Positions 43,343-57,123 of a DNA stretch of 64,000 nt are shown here, one piece after another. The notes under the pieces were generated by a model that searched no databases, was not told where the DNA came from, and saw only the letters and a program-made list of their open reading frames with translations. The translations under genes and the position numbers were made by a program. The number at the start of each line of letters is the position of its first letter. Position 1 is the stretch's first letter. The stretch comes from Pseudomonas sp. Irchel 3A7 (lineage in GTDB: Bacteria; Pseudomonadota; Gammaproteobacteria; Pseudomonadales; Pseudomonadaceae), in NCBI RefSeq assembly GCF_900187565.1, contig NZ_FYED01000003.1, positions 62,001 to 126,000 of the forward strand. Direction: 5' to 3'.

Positions 43343-44124
43343 TGAAAAAGCTATTTGCGGTATTGATGCTTGCTGCGCTGCCAGTGTTCGCTTTCGCTGC
43401 TGAACACGGTGGCCCGGAGCTTGAAAAGATCGACATCGACGTGTCCGACAAAGCTGCCATGCAGGATGGTGCGCGTACGTTCGCCAACTATTGCATGGGC
43501 TGCCATAGCGCCAAGTTTCAGCGCTATGAGCGTGTGGCCGACGACCTGGGCATTCCTCACGAACTGATGCTTGAAAAGCTGGTATTCACCGGCGCCAAGA
43601 TCGGCGATCACATGAACATCGGCATGCAGCCGGCTGACGCCAAGACCTGGTTCGGAGCGGCGCCGCCGGACCTGACCCTGGTGGCTCGCGTTCGCGGTAC
43701 CGATTGGCTCTACGGCTACCTGAAGTCGTTCTATGAAGATCCGTCGCGCCCTTGGGGTGTGAACAACAAGGTCTTCCCGAACGTCGGCATGCCTAACGTC
43801 CTGGTCGGCCTGCAAGGTCGTCAGGTCATCGGTTGCAAACAGGTTCAGATCGTCGAAGACGGCAAGAAGCAATATGATCCGTTGACCGGTACGGCGCTGA
43901 CTCATGAAGCGTGCGATCAGTTGACCATCGTGCCGAAGAGTGGATCTTTGACCGAAGAGCAGTTCGATGAGAAGGTCAAGAATCTGGTAACCTTCCTGGC
44001 TTACTCGGCTAACCCGGTTAAGCTGCAACATCAGCGCATTGGTACCTATGTATTGCTGTACCTGGCGTTCTTCTTCGTATTCGCTTACTTGCTCAAGCGT
44101 GAGTACTGGAAAGACGTGCACTGA
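43342..44124 (+). CDS. petC: Cytochrome c1
   Basis: A 260-residue protein with a cleavable signal peptide (MKKLFAVLMLAALPVFAFA), the haem c attachment site CMGCH and a C-terminal membrane anchor (YVLLYLAFFFVFAYLLKREY). It receives electrons from the Rieske centre and passes them to soluble cytochrome c. It is the last gene of the petABC operon. Confidence 0.97.
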   Translation: MKKLFAVLMLAALPVFAFAAEHGGPELEKIDIDVSDKAAMQDGARTFANYCMGCHSAKFQRYERVADDLGIPHELMLEKLVFTGAKIGDHMNIGMQPADAKTWFGAAPPDLTLVARVRGTDWLYGYLKSFYEDPSRPWGVNNKVFPNVGMPNVLVGLQGRQVIGCKQVQIVEDGKKQYDPLTGTALTHEACDQLTIVPKSGSLTEEQFDEKVKNLVTFLAYSANPVKLQHQRIGTYVLLYLAFFFVFAYLLKREYWKDVH

Positions 44125-44152
44125 TAACGCTTCAAGCAATTGCTGTTAATCG

Positions 44153-44238
44153 CGCGCGCCCAAGGGCGTCTCTGAAGGTGTAACGAGTCTGGCTGGCCAG
44201 GCGTTACGGGAGACGCCCTCTGGGCGCGCTCGTTTTTC
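44153..44238 (+). terminator. Long branched stem-loop between petC and sspA
   Basis: The outer arms GCGCGCCCAAGGGCGTCTC (to 44172) and GAGACGCCCTCTGGGCGCGC (44210-44229) pair over about 18 bases. An inner stem GTAACG (44180-44185)/CGTTAC (44202-44207) closes a 16-base loop. TTTTT follows at 44233. It is much longer than a usual terminator and lies 37 bases before sspA, so it may also be part of the sspA leader. Confidence 0.7.
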
Positions 44239-44274
44239 CGCTTTCGATTATTTTTACAAGCGAGGAGGATCGCC

Positions 44275-44892
44275 ATGGGCGTGACCAATCGGTTGGCCTG
44301 TTACTCCGACCCCGCCGACCACTATTCCCACCGGGTGCGAATCGTACTGGCAGAGAAGGGTGTCAGCGCCGAGATCATTTACGTGGAAGCTGGCCGTCAG
44401 CCGCCTAAACTGATCGAAGTGAACCCTTACGGCAGTTTGCCCACCCTGGTCGATCGTGACCTGGCGTTGTGGGAATCTACGGTGGTCATGGAATACCTGG
44501 ATGAGCGTTATCCGCACCCGCCGCTGCTGCCGGTTTATCCAGTGGCGCGTGCCAACAGCCGTCTGCTGATGCATCGCATACAGCGAGACTGGTGTGGCCT
44601 GGTGGATCTGATTCTGGATTCGCGGACCAAGGAAGCCGCTCGTGCCGTGGCGCGCAAGGAATTGCGCGAAAGCCTGACCGGCGTGTCGCCGTTATTCGCC
44701 GACAAGCCGTTTTTCCTCAGTGAGGAACAAAGCCTGGTGGATTGCTGCCTATTGCCAATACTCTGGCGATTGCCGATTCTGGGTATAGAACTGCCACGGC
44801 CAGCCAAGCCGTTGCTTGATTACATGGAGCGCCAGTTTGCGCGTGAGGCTTTCCAGGCGAGTCTGTCTGGTGTCGAACGCGACATGCGCTAA
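44275..44892 (+). CDS. sspA: Stringent starvation protein A (GST-fold)
   Basis: A 205-residue glutathione-S-transferase-fold protein: N-terminal thioredoxin-like domain with [15 protein letters not shown] and [18 protein letters not shown], then a helical C-terminal domain. SspA binds RNA polymerase and alters transcription under starvation and acid stress. GAGGAGG precedes the ATG. sspB follows after 16 bases, the standard arrangement. Confidence 0.95.
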   Translation: MGVTNRLACYSDPADHYSHRVRIVLAEKGVSAEIIYVEAGRQPPKLIEVNPYGSLPTLVDRDLALWESTVVMEYLDERYPHPPLLPVYPVARANSRLLMHRIQRDWCGLVDLILDSRTKEAARAVARKELRESLTGVSPLFADKPFFLSEEQSLVDCCLLPILWRLPILGIELPRPAKPLLDYMERQFAREAFQASLSGVERDMR

Positions 44893-44908
44893 GGCTTAAG
44901 GAGCCGCT

Positions 44909-45322
44909 ATGAACTCCAGTCGACCTTATCTGGTCCGCGCGCTCTACGAGTGGATTGTGGACAACGATTGCACCCCGCACATGCTGGTCAATTCCGAGTA
45001 TCCGTCGGTCCAGGTGCCGCAAGGGTTTGCCAGTGACGGGCAGATTGTCCTGAACGTATCACCACAAGCCGTGCGCCATTTGCACATGGATAACGAAGCG
45101 GTGAGCTTTGAAGGCCGCTTCGGTGGTGTGCCGCATACGCTGTATGTGCCTATCGCATCGATCCTGGGTATCTACGCACGGGAGAACGGTCAGGGCATGG
45201 TGTTCGATCTGGAATCGCCTCTGGAAGATGAGGATGAGATCGAGCCGGATGATGATATTCCGCCACCTGACAGCGAGCCGCCGCGTCCCAGCGGTCGGCC
45301 GAGCCTGAAAGTGGTGAAGTAA
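44909..45322 (+). CDS. sspB: ClpXP protease specificity-enhancing factor SspB
   Basis: A 137-residue adaptor. The folded N-terminal part (about 1-105) binds ssrA-tagged proteins. An acidic, disordered linker (EDEDEIEPDDDIPPPDSE) leads to the C-terminal ClpX-binding tail (RPSLKVVK), which is complete. Confidence 0.95.
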   Translation: MNSSRPYLVRALYEWIVDNDCTPHMLVNSEYPSVQVPQGFASDGQIVLNVSPQAVRHLHMDNEAVSFEGRFGGVPHTLYVPIASILGIYARENGQGMVFDLESPLEDEDEIEPDDDIPPPDSEPPRPSGRPSLKVVK

Positions 45323-45323
45323 T

Positions 45324-45356
45324 AAAAAAGGCGATCCGCAAGGATCGCCTTTTTTG
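45324..45356 (+). terminator. sspAB terminator
   Basis: AAAAAAGGCGATCC and GGATCGCCTTTTTT form the stem around GCAA, with T-tail; A-run upstream could allow weak leftward use. Confidence 0.92.
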
Positions 45357-45363
45357 TTACTTC

Positions 45364-45461
45364 GTAGGAGCGAGCTTGCTCGCGATGGAGGTGAGCGGCG
45401 GTGCTAGCTGTCTGAATGAACGCAATATCAGAACGTTTTTCGCGAGCAAGCTCGCTCCTGC
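45364..45461. repeat. REPIN between sspB and the BON gene
   Basis: Arms GTAGGAGCGAGCTTGCTCGC and TTCGCGAGCAAGCTCGCTCC with a spacer of about 52 bases, between convergent genes. Confidence 0.9.
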
Positions 45462-45470
45462 AGGCGCATC

Positions 45471-47102
<1,632 letters not shown>

Positions 47103-47103
<1 letters not shown>

Positions 47104-48914
47104 CAGCGCGAAGTGTCCGGCAGGCGTTGAACCTGACCGTTGATGAACTCGGCCCATGGCAACTGCCGCACGACGCGCTGGTTCTGCGTCATGCCCAGGC
47201 TGCCCGATTGACCCTCGATGCGGCTGTCCGGCAGGGCCTTGAGCTGCCCCAGGCGTGGTGCCAGGCGATAGGCATCGACACCCATTGCGTACAGGCGACC
47301 CAGGCTGCCAGCGGCTTGAGGCCATTGTGCCGTGACCTGTTTGCGCAGTGGATCATTGGCATCCAGAAGCCATGGGGTTTCGCAGAAGCGAATACCGTTC
47401 ATGTCGTTGTACTGGTTCACGTCGCCGCTGGCGCTGAACACGTGGGACGTGGCGTAAACCGGAACATCGCCCGCGTACTGGAAGTTCAGGGTCGGTTTGA
47501 TCTGCTGGGCCTGTTGCGGCGTGGCGGCCAGGAAGATGAACTCGATGTCCTGACGACGGGAAGGCTGGGCGGCGACTTGCGAACCTACCGTGCTTTGCAG
47601 GCTCTTGGCGCGACCTTCGCTCTGGCGCAGCTGGAACATGTCGGCAATCTGCTGGGCCAACTGAACCGGCTGGTCGACGCGTTCGGTGGCAACGATGCTG
47701 CCGCCATTGGCTTGCCAGTCCTGGCTGAACGCCCGCAGTACGCGGTCGCCCCATTCGCCTTTCGGCACCATGATGGCTGCGCGATGCAGACCGTCGGCGC
47801 GGGCGCGGCGGGACACTTCACGGGCTTCGTCTTCGGCTGCAAGACCAAACTGGAACAGTTGCGCCGGACCTTGTTCACCTTCGCTGTAGTTCAGTGCCAG
47901 GGTCGTGATCGGCAATTGCGGGCGAGTGCTCAGCTGTTTGACCAGCGGCTTCTCCAGCGGGCCGACGACCAGTTGCACGCCATCGGCCTGGGCCTTGCGA
48001 TAGAACTCGTCGAGGGAGGTCAGGCGTGAGCTGTCATAGAATTCGATGGCGGGTGGTTGCTGTCCGGCTTGTTGGGCCTGGTAGTGAGCGGCCATGAAAC
48101 CTTCGCGCAATGCTTTGCCGACCGAGGCCAGCTGGCCGTCTTGCGGCAGCAGCAGGGCGATCTTGCTCAGGGGCTGGCTGGCCAGTTCCTTGAGTTTGGT
48201 CAGTGGCAGCGGCAATTGAACGGCGGCTGGGTGTTTCGGGTTCTGCTTGCGCCAGTTGTCGATGGCGGCCTGCTGCTGTTCCAGGGTGCCGGCAGTTTTT
48301 ACCGCCAGAGCCAGGGCCATCCAGCCGCCGAGGTCATCGGCGGTGCCTGGTTGCAGTTGGTCGGTCGGTAGCGAGGCGATCAGTACCCAGATGGCTTCGT
48401 GGTTTTTGCCGGCGGCTTCGCCGCTGAGCATCGGAGCGATGAAGATGCGTTCCCGGGCGGCAGCCAGGGTCTGGCCATCGGCTTCAAGTGCGCGAGCACG
48501 GACGGTGCCAGTGCGGACCTGTTGCTCTTCCGGCAATTCCCCCAGGCGCTGCAGGCTCGGATGGCTCAAGGCGGTCAGCGCAGCTTTCGGCTGGTTACGG
48601 GTCATGGCCAATTCGGCGGCCAGCGTGTTGGCGAATACCTGCTGGCCGGGCTTGAGTTGCTCCACGGGCACTTGCTGCAGGATCTGCGCGGATTGGGCGG
48701 CGTTGCCCTGGCGGTAGGCCAGGTCTGCTGCGCTCAGGCGCAGCAAGGCGGCGTCTTCCGGCGATTTGCTTTGGGCGGCCTTTTCAAGCAGTTGCTCGAT
48801 ACTGGCGTCCGGGGTCCGTGGGAGTTCGCCAAGGCTGGAGGAGGGCGAGCTGGCGCAAGCCGCCAGCAAGGCAGCGAGGCAGAGGGCAGTGAACAGCCGC
48901 AGGCAAGCGATCAT
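47103..48914 (-). CDS. lpoA: Penicillin-binding protein activator LpoA (LppC)
   Basis: A 603-residue outer-membrane lipoprotein with the signal ending LLAAC. The N-terminal half is TPR-like and helical (about 30-260). The C-terminal half (about 265-590) has a periplasmic binding-protein fold with KIALLLPQDGQLASVG. In E. coli LpoA activates PBP1A. It heads the leftward lpoA-yraN run; a TACAAT -10 hexamer lies at plus 48951-48956 upstream, with no good -35. Confidence 0.93.
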
Positions 48915-49123
48915 GTAAGTGTTCCTGATACTCGATCAAATTAGCGTGGAATTGTACCCAAGCGCTGGCCGGGGCGCGATGTTGCTGGCGTGAATCGATC
49001 AATTTAGCTGGTGTAAATGTTGCGATGCGGCACAAACAGCTGCAAAACCTGATGGTGCTTGCACATATCGCCAGCGTCGCTACGCGTTACAATGGCGGCT
49101 TTATCGATCATGAGGTGTGCGCT

Positions 49124-49996
49124 TTGACTGCTCCAGGTGCTTTGAATTCCGCTGCTGGCTCGCTTTATGTGGTGGCGACGCCCATCGGCAACCTGGATGA
49201 CATCAGTGCGCGCGCGCTGAAGATCCTGCGCGAGGTCGCATTGATCGCTGCCGAAGATACCCGGCACTCCCAGCGCTTGATGCAGCATTTCGGCATCCCT
49301 ACGCCACTGGCGGCGTGCCATGAGCACAACGAGCGCGATGAAGGCAGCCGCTTCATTACCCGCTTGCTCGCGGGTGACGATGTGGCGCTGATCTCCGATG
49401 CCGGAACGCCGCTGATTTCCGATCCGGGTTATCACCTGGTGCGTCAGGCCCGTGCGGCCGGGATCAATGTGGTGCCGGTTCCGGGCGCCTGTGCATTGGT
49501 TGCTGCATTGTCGGCGGCCGGCCTGCCGTCGGATCGTTTCATCTTTGAAGGCTTCCTGCCGGCCAAGGCGGTGGGGCGACGCGCTCGTCTTGAGGCGATA
49601 AAGGAAGAGCCGCGCACGCTGATCTTTTACGAAGCCCCGCACCGCATCCTTGAATGTCTGCAAGACATGGAGCTGGTGTTCGGCGCCGATCGCCCCGCAT
49701 TGCTGGCGCGCGAGCTGACAAAGACATTCGAAACCCTCAAGGGCTTGCCACTGGCCGAGTTGCGCCAGTTCGTCGAGTCGGACAGTAATCAGCAGCGCGG
49801 CGAGTGCGTAGTGCTGGTGGCAGGTTGGTCGGCTCCCGAGAGCGAGGACGCTGTCAGCAGCGAAGCGATGCGCATCCTCAACCTCTTGCTTGAGGAAATG
49901 CCGCTCAAGCGTGCTGCGGCATTGGCGGCGCAAATTACCGGTGAGCGCAAGAATGTGCTCTATCAAGTTGCGCTGGATAAACAGAAGGGCGAGTAA
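49124..49996 (+). CDS. rsmI: 16S rRNA (cytidine-1402 2'-O)-methyltransferase RsmI
   Basis: A 290-residue SAM methyltransferase of the tetrapyrrole-methylase fold: LYVVATPIGNLDDIS at the N-terminus, AEDTRHSQRLM, then ALISDAGTPLISDPG. It methylates the ribose of C1402 in the ribosomal P site. The start is a TTG at 49124, chosen because GAGG lies 8 bases upstream and the product then begins MTAPGALNS; a longer frame from 49025 has no ribosome-binding site. It is divergent from lpoA. Confidence 0.93.
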   Translation: MTAPGALNSAAGSLYVVATPIGNLDDISARALKILREVALIAAEDTRHSQRLMQHFGIPTPLAACHEHNERDEGSRFITRLLAGDDVALISDAGTPLISDPGYHLVRQARAAGINVVPVPGACALVAALSAAGLPSDRFIFEGFLPAKAVGRRARLEAIKEEPRTLIFYEAPHRILECLQDMELVFGADRPALLARELTKTFETLKGLPLAELRQFVESDSNQQRGECVVLVAGWSAPESEDAVSSEAMRILNLLLEEMPLKRAAALAAQITGERKNVLYQVALDKQKGE

Positions 49997-50033
49997 AACC
50001 CGACGCGCAGGCGTGGCTGAAGGCGTTTATCGC

Positions 50034-50061
50034 TTGTTCTTCGGGCGCTCTGCCGTTAACC
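50034..50061 (+). promoter_or_regulatory. Probable rnpB promoter
   Basis: TTGTTC (50034-50039) and TTAACC (50056-50061) are 16 bases apart. The -10 ends about 9 bases before the predicted 5' end of RNase P RNA. Confidence 0.5.
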
Positions 50062-50070
50062 TTCGCGGCG

Positions 50071-50424
50071 GAGAGTCGATCGGACAGTCGCTGCCCTCTA
50101 TGAAAATTAGGGGGGGGAGGAAAGTCCGGGCTCCATAGGGCGAAGTGCCAGGTAATGCCTGGGAGGCGTGAGCCTACGGAAAGTGCCACAGAAAATAACC
50201 GCCTAAGCGCTTCGGCGCCGGTAAGGGTGAAAAGGTGCGGTAAGAGCGCACCGCACGTCTGGCAACAGTTCGTGGCTAGGTAAACCCCACTTGGAGCAAG
50301 ACCAAATAGGGTCCCAAGGCGTGGCCCGCGCTGGGACCGGGTAGGTTGCTAAAGATGTCCAGTGATGGCCATCGTAGACGAATGACTGTTCAAGACAGAA
50401 CCCGGCTTACAGATCGACTCTCCA
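50071..50424 (+). ncRNA. rnpB: RNase P RNA, bacterial class A
   Basis: The ends GAGAGTCGATC (50071) and GATCGACTCTC (to 50422) pair as helix P1. Inside are the conserved GAGGAAAGTCCGGGCTCC block (about 50117-50134), ACAGAAA, GGTAAGGGTGAAA, the tRNA-CCA-binding GGTAAACCCC and the 3' conserved AGACAGAACCCGGCTTAC. This is the catalytic RNA for tRNA 5' processing. Placed between rsmI and mraZ, as usual in Pseudomonas. Confidence 0.97.
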
Positions 50425-50767
50425 CCTTTTTTCTACCCTCTGCTTAAATCATTTGAGCGGGGGCGGTGATCGCCATTTCCCTTCGTGCAGATCACGATAG
50501 AAGGCGTTTTGTGATATCGATTGGCCTGCTCTGGTAACGAACGCATAAACTCCATGCGGTACCCGATTTCTCCCCCTTTCAAAACGTCGGCATAAGCACT
50601 TTCGTAATACCGAAAAAATCTTACTCTTAATAAATCACTTTAACTTTCGAACGCAGCCTTCTGTGCTGATTCAAGTTATTGGGCGAATGCATCTGCCGGA
50701 TTCTCGTTACCCCTCCTTTTATGCTCCTAAATCTCAGTTCTGTAAGGGTTTTCCTTTAATCCGCGCC
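50425..50767 (+). other. AT-rich intergenic region upstream of the dcw promoter
   Basis: No convincing gene. A T-run right after rnpB (CCTTTTTT, about 50424-50431) probably ends that transcript. The rest is clearly AT-richer than the flanking genes, notably around 50610-50645 and 50715-50760. That composition would suit an upstream activating region or curved DNA for the dcw promoter. Confidence 0.5.
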
Positions 50768-50797
50768 TTGACGGTGTGGTGGGCGCATTCCTATAGT
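50768..50797 (+). promoter_or_regulatory. dcw operon promoter (Pmra)
   Basis: TTGACG (50768-50773) and TATAGT (50792-50797) with an 18-base spacer, about 75 bases before mraZ. A good sigma70 promoter immediately upstream of the MraZ boxes. Confidence 0.8.
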
Positions 50798-50803
50798 GTG
50801 CGC

Positions 50804-50830
50804 AAGTGGCGGAAAGTGGCATGAAGTGGG
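50804..50830 (+). promoter_or_regulatory. MraZ-binding boxes
   Basis: AAGTGG occurs three times, at 50804, 50814 and 50824, exactly one helical turn apart, giving TGGC-TGGC-TGGG. MraZ binds tandem TGGGN repeats separated by 5 bases, so this is the probable autoregulatory operator, placed just downstream of the -10. Confidence 0.8.
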
Positions 50831-50871
50831 TTTTTTGAGCGCAAAACGCTAATATTTGGAGAAACGCTGAC

Positions 50872-51327
50872 GTGTTTCGCGGAGCCAACGCTATCAGTCT
50901 CGATGCAAAGGGCCGTCTCGCCATGCCGAGCCGGTACCGTGACGAGCTCGTTTCGCGTAGTTCCGGTCAGTTGATCGTCACAATTGATGCCGTTGATCCG
51001 TGTTTGTGTGTTTACCCCCTCGATGAGTGGGAAATTATTGAAACCAAACTGCGCGCACTGCCTTCGCTTCGCGAAGAGAACCGCCGCCTGCAACGTTTAC
51101 TGATTGGTAATGCCGTCGACCTCGAGCTCGATGGCAGTGGTCGTTTCCTGGTTCCGCCGCGTCTTCGTGAATATGCCAAGTTGGATAAGCGCGCGATGTT
51201 GGTAGGCCAACTGAACAAGTTCCAATTGTGGGACGAGGATGCCTGGAATGCGGTTTCTGCCGCCGACCTGGCTGCTATTCAACAACCGGGCGCCATGCCT
51301 GATGAACTGCGTGATTTGATCCTGTGA
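50872..51327 (+). CDS. mraZ: Transcriptional regulator MraZ
   Basis: A 151-residue protein with two SpoVT/AbrB-like domains ([21 protein letters not shown] at the start, [20 protein letters not shown] in the second half). MraZ is a ring-shaped repressor of its own operon. It begins with GTG, preceded by TTGGAG. Its stop overlaps the rsmH GTG start by four bases. Confidence 0.96.
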   Translation: MFRGANAISLDAKGRLAMPSRYRDELVSRSSGQLIVTIDAVDPCLCVYPLDEWEIIETKLRALPSLREENRRLQRLLIGNAVDLELDGSGRFLVPPRLREYAKLDKRAMLVGQLNKFQLWDEDAWNAVSAADLAAIQQPGAMPDELRDLIL

Positions 51328-52267
51328 CTATTGATAGCGGCTTTAACCACATCACCGTACTGCTTGACGAAGCCGTCGAGGCTCTCGCCGTACGTCCTGA
51401 TGGCTGCTATCTGGATGGCACGTTCGGGCGCGGCGGGCATAGCCGGATGATTCTCAGCCGGCTCGGTCCTGATGGTCGGTTGCTCGGATTCGACAAAGAT
51501 CCTCAAGCGATTGCCACCGGGCAGACGCTAGCGGCCGAAGACGGCCGCTTTGTCGTTGTGCAGCGCAGCTTTGCAGAGCTTGGATCCGAAGTCGCAGAGC
51601 GTGGTCTGCACGGCAAGGTCAGCGGCGTTTTGCTCGACCTCGGTGTGTCTTCGCCACAACTCGACGATCCTGAGCGCGGCTTCAGCTTCCTCAACGACGG
51701 TCCTTTGGACATGCGCATGGACCCGTCCCGCGGGATCAGTGCGGCGGAGTTCGTCAACAGCGCACCGGTGGAAGAAATCGCCCGGGTGTTCAAGGAATAC
51801 GGCGAAGAGCGTTTTTCCGGGCGCATGGCCCGTGCCGTGGCCGAGCGTCGCGACATCAAGCCGTTCGAGCGCACCGCCGATCTGGCTGAAGTGTTGAAAG
51901 TCGCCAACCCGGCCTGGGAAAAGGGCAAGAACCCTGCTACCCGTGCGTTCCAGGGCCTGCGTATTCACGTAAACAACGAACTGGGCGATCTGGAAGCCGG
52001 CCTCGAAGCCGCTCTCGACTGCCTGGAAGTGGGCGGCCGTCTGGTGGTAATCAGCTTCCACTCCCTCGAAGACCGTATCGTCAAACTGTTCATGCGCAAG
52101 CTGGTGAAAGGCGAAGCCGACAACCTGCCGCGCAACCTGCCGGTTCGGCATGTCGCCTTCGAACCGAAAATCAAAGTCCATGGCAAAGCGCAGACGGCCT
52201 CCGACGCCGAACTCAAGGCCAACCCACGTTCCCGTAGCGCTGTCATGCGTGTGGCGGAGAAGCTGCG

Positions 52268-52271
<4 letters not shown>
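51324..52271 (+). CDS. rsmH: 16S rRNA (cytosine-1402 N4)-methyltransferase RsmH
   Basis: A 315-residue SAM methyltransferase (formerly MraW): [13 protein letters not shown] at the N-terminus, GTFGRGGHS as SAM loop and [14 protein letters not shown]. It methylates N4 of C1402, the same nucleotide as RsmI, whose gene is 1.3 kb upstream. GTG start overlapping mraZ; the stop overlaps ftsL. Confidence 0.96.
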
Positions 52272-54299
<2,028 letters not shown>

Positions 54300-54300
<1 letters not shown>

Positions 54301-55763
54301 TGTCATTAAGTCTGAACAAGATATTTCCCCACGCCGGTCACGATCTGTTGATCCGTGAGTTGGCACTCGACAGCCGCAACGTGCGCGCCGGTGACCTGTT
54401 TCTCGCGGTGCCGGGCGGCAGGTTCGACGGTCGCTCGCATATCGGCGATGCATTGCAGCGCGGTGCCGCTGCCGTAGCTTATGAAGTGGAAGGCGCCACC
54501 GTGCTGCCGATCACCGATGTGCCATTGATTCCGGTCAAGGGCCTGGCGGCGCAGCTGTCGGATATCGCCGGACGTTTTTATGGCGAACCCAGTCATCACC
54601 TGAACCTGATCGGTGTGACCGGGACCAACGGCAAGACCAGCGTGACCCAACTGGTGGCCCAGGCGCTGGACCTGCTTGGCCAGCACTGCGGCATCGTCGG
54701 CACCCTGGGTTCCGGTTTCTACGGCGCGCTGGAAAGCGGCCTGCACACCACGCCGAATCCGATTGCCGTGCAAGCGACCCTTGGCGACTTGAAAAAGGCC
54801 GGCGCCAAAGCGGTGGCCATGGAAGTGTCGTCCCATGGCCTGGACCAGGGCCGGGTCACCGCGCTGGCGTTCGATGTGGCGGTGATGACCAACCTGTCCC
54901 GCGATCACCTGGACTATCACGGCACCATGCACGCTTATGGCGAAGCCAAGGCCAAGCTGTTCGCCTGGAACGATTTGAAATGTCGGGTGGTGAACCTCGA
55001 CGACGATTTCGGTCGGCAACTGGCCGCCGACAAGCGTGAGTCGCGCTTGATCACCTACAGCCTGCTCGACAAAAGCGCTTACCTGTATTGCCGCGAAGCG
55101 CAGTTCGACGACGAAGGGGTGCGCGCCACGCTGGTCACGCCGCAGGGCGAGCACCACCTGCGCAGCACCTTGCTCGGTCGTTTCAATCTGAGCAACGTGT
55201 TGGCCGCCATTGGCGCCTTGCTCGGCCTGGACTACCCACTGGACGAAATTCTTAAAGTGTTGCCGAAGCTCGAAGGCCCGGCCGGTCGCATGCAGCGCCT
55301 CGGCGGTGGTACCCAGCCGTTGGTAGTCGTCGATTACGCCCACACCCCGGACGCCCTGGAAAAAGTCCTGTCTGCCTTGCGCCCACACGTCAAAGGTCGC
55401 TTGCTGTGCCTGTTCGGCTGCGGCGGCGACCGCGATCGCGGCAAGCGTCCGCTGATGGCCGAAGTGGTCGAGCGATTGGCCGACGGCGTGCTGGTCACCG
55501 ACGACAACCCGCGTACCGAAGATCCAGCGATCATTTTCGACGACATCCGCGCTGGTTTCACGGCTGTGGACAAAGTCACTTTCGTTGCCGGACGTGGCCA
55601 GGCGATTGCCCAGCTGATTGCTGGAGCGTCGGCCGACGACGTGATCGTGCTGGCTGGAAAAGGTCACGAGGACTATCAGGAAATCAACGGCGAGCGTCAT
55701 GCCTTCTCTGATCTGGTCGAGGCCGATCATGCCTTGACCGTGTGGGAGGTAGCCCATGCTTAA
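54300..55763 (+). CDS. murE: UDP-MurNAc-tripeptide synthetase MurE (meso-DAP adding)
   Basis: A 487-residue Mur ligase with ATP loop GVTGTNGKTS and the DNPR motif (TDDNPRTEDP) that recognises meso-diaminopimelate. It adds the third stem-peptide residue. Start overlaps the ftsI stop by one base (TGATG). Confidence 0.96.
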
Positions 55764-57123
55764 AGCCTTGAAACTCAGCGAACTGACCGGCGCATTGAGC
55801 GCCCGTTTGATCGGTACCGATGCCAGCTTCGACGGTGTCAGCATCGACAGTCGCGCCATCAAGCCGGGCCAGCTGTTTATCGCTTTGGCCGGTCCGCGTT
55901 TCGATGGTCATGACTATCTCAATGACGTGGCGGCCAAAGGCGCCGTGGCGGCACTGGTCGAGCGCGAAGTCGCCGGCAGCAGCTTGCCGCAATTGCTGGT
56001 AGGCGACACCCGTCAGGCATTGGGGAAACTGGGCGCACTGAATCGTTCGGCATTCATTCAGCCGGTTGCAGCCGTCACGGGGTCCAGCGGCAAGACCACG
56101 GTCAAGGAAATGCTCGCGAGCATCCTGCGTACCCGCGGTCCGGTACTGGCCACCCGTGGCAATTTGAATAACGACCTCGGCGTTCCGCTGACCCTGCTGG
56201 AACTGGCGCCGGAACACACTGCCGCCGTGATCGAACTGGGTGCATCGCGCCTGGGTGAAATTGCCTACACCGTCGCCATGACCAAGCCCCACGTGGCCAT
56301 TCTCAACAATGCCGGGACTGCCCACGTTGGCGAGTTCGGCGGGCCGGAAAAAATCGTCGAAGCCAAGGGCGAGATCATTGAAGGGCTGGATGCCGATGGC
56401 GTCGCCGTACTCAATCTGGATGACAAGGCGTTCGAGATCTGGAAGAAACGCGCAGCCGGCCGCAAGGTGCTGACGTTTGCCCTGAGCAACAGCCGCGCAG
56501 ATTTCCATGCCAGCGATCTGACCACCGACGCGCGTGGCTGCCCGGCGTTCAATCTGCATGCACCCGAAGGTGTGGAGCGCGTTCAGTTGAATCTGCTCGG
56601 CACCCATAACGTTGCCAATGCCATGGCGGCTGCGGCCGCCGCCCATGCGTTGGGGGTGTCGCTGTTCGGCATCGCCACGGGCCTGGGCGCAGTGCAGCCG
56701 GTCAAGGGGCGCACCGTCGCGCAACTGGCCAGCAATGGCATGCGCGTGATCGATGACACTTACAACGCGAACCCCACCTCCATGTGCGCCGCCGTTGATA
56801 TACTGGCCGGCTTTTCCGGCCGCACCGTTCTGGTGCTCGGAGATATCGGCGAGTTGGGCGATTGGGCGGAGCAGGGGCATCGCGACGTGGGCGACTACGC
56901 CCGGGGCAAGGTTTCTGCGCTGTACGCGGTCGGGCCAATGATGCTTCACGCCGTCAACGCCTTCGGCCCACAGGCTTTTCACTTCAGCACGCAGGCTGAG
57001 CTGATCAAGGCCTTGGGCGCCGAGCAAGACACAAACACCACTATTTTGATCAAGGGCTCGCGCAGCGCTGCGATGGAAAACATCGTCGCCGCTTTGTGCG
57101 GGACCAGTCTGGAGAAACATTAA
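55756..57123 (+). CDS. murF: UDP-MurNAc-pentapeptide synthetase MurF
   Basis: A 455-residue Mur ligase with ATP loop [12 protein letters not shown] (about residue 112). It adds D-Ala-D-Ala to the tripeptide precursor. It overlaps the end of murE by 8 bases; its stop TAA overlaps the mraY ATG (TAATG). Confidence 0.96.
   Translation: MLKALKLSELTGALSARLIGTDASFDGVSIDSRAIKPGQLFIALAGPRFDGHDYLNDVAAKGAVAALVEREVAGSSLPQLLVGDTRQALGKLGALNRSAFIQPVAAVTGSSGKTTVKEMLASILRTRGPVLATRGNLNNDLGVPLTLLELAPEHTAAVIELGASRLGEIAYTVAMTKPHVAILNNAGTAHVGEFGGPEKIVEAKGEIIEGLDADGVAVLNLDDKAFEIWKKRAAGRKVLTFALSNSRADFHASDLTTDARGCPAFNLHAPEGVERVQLNLLGTHNVANAMAAAAAAHALGVSLFGIATGLGAVQPVKGRTVAQLASNGMRVIDDTYNANPTSMCAAVDILAGFSGRTVLVLGDIGELGDWAEQGHRDVGDYARGKVSALYAVGPMMLHAVNAFGPQAFHFSTQAELIKALGAEQDTNTTILIKGSRSAAMENIVAALCGTSLEKH

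Noticed and set aside
9495..45461. Recurring TGTGGGAGCGAGC motifs as a possible CRISPR array
   Set aside because: The repeats are scattered over 36 kb, inverted in pairs and intergenic; there is no regular spacing and no cas gene.
50727..50924. 65-codon minus-strand frame across the mraZ promoter
   Set aside because: It runs through the promoter and MraZ boxes and has no ribosome-binding site or similarity.
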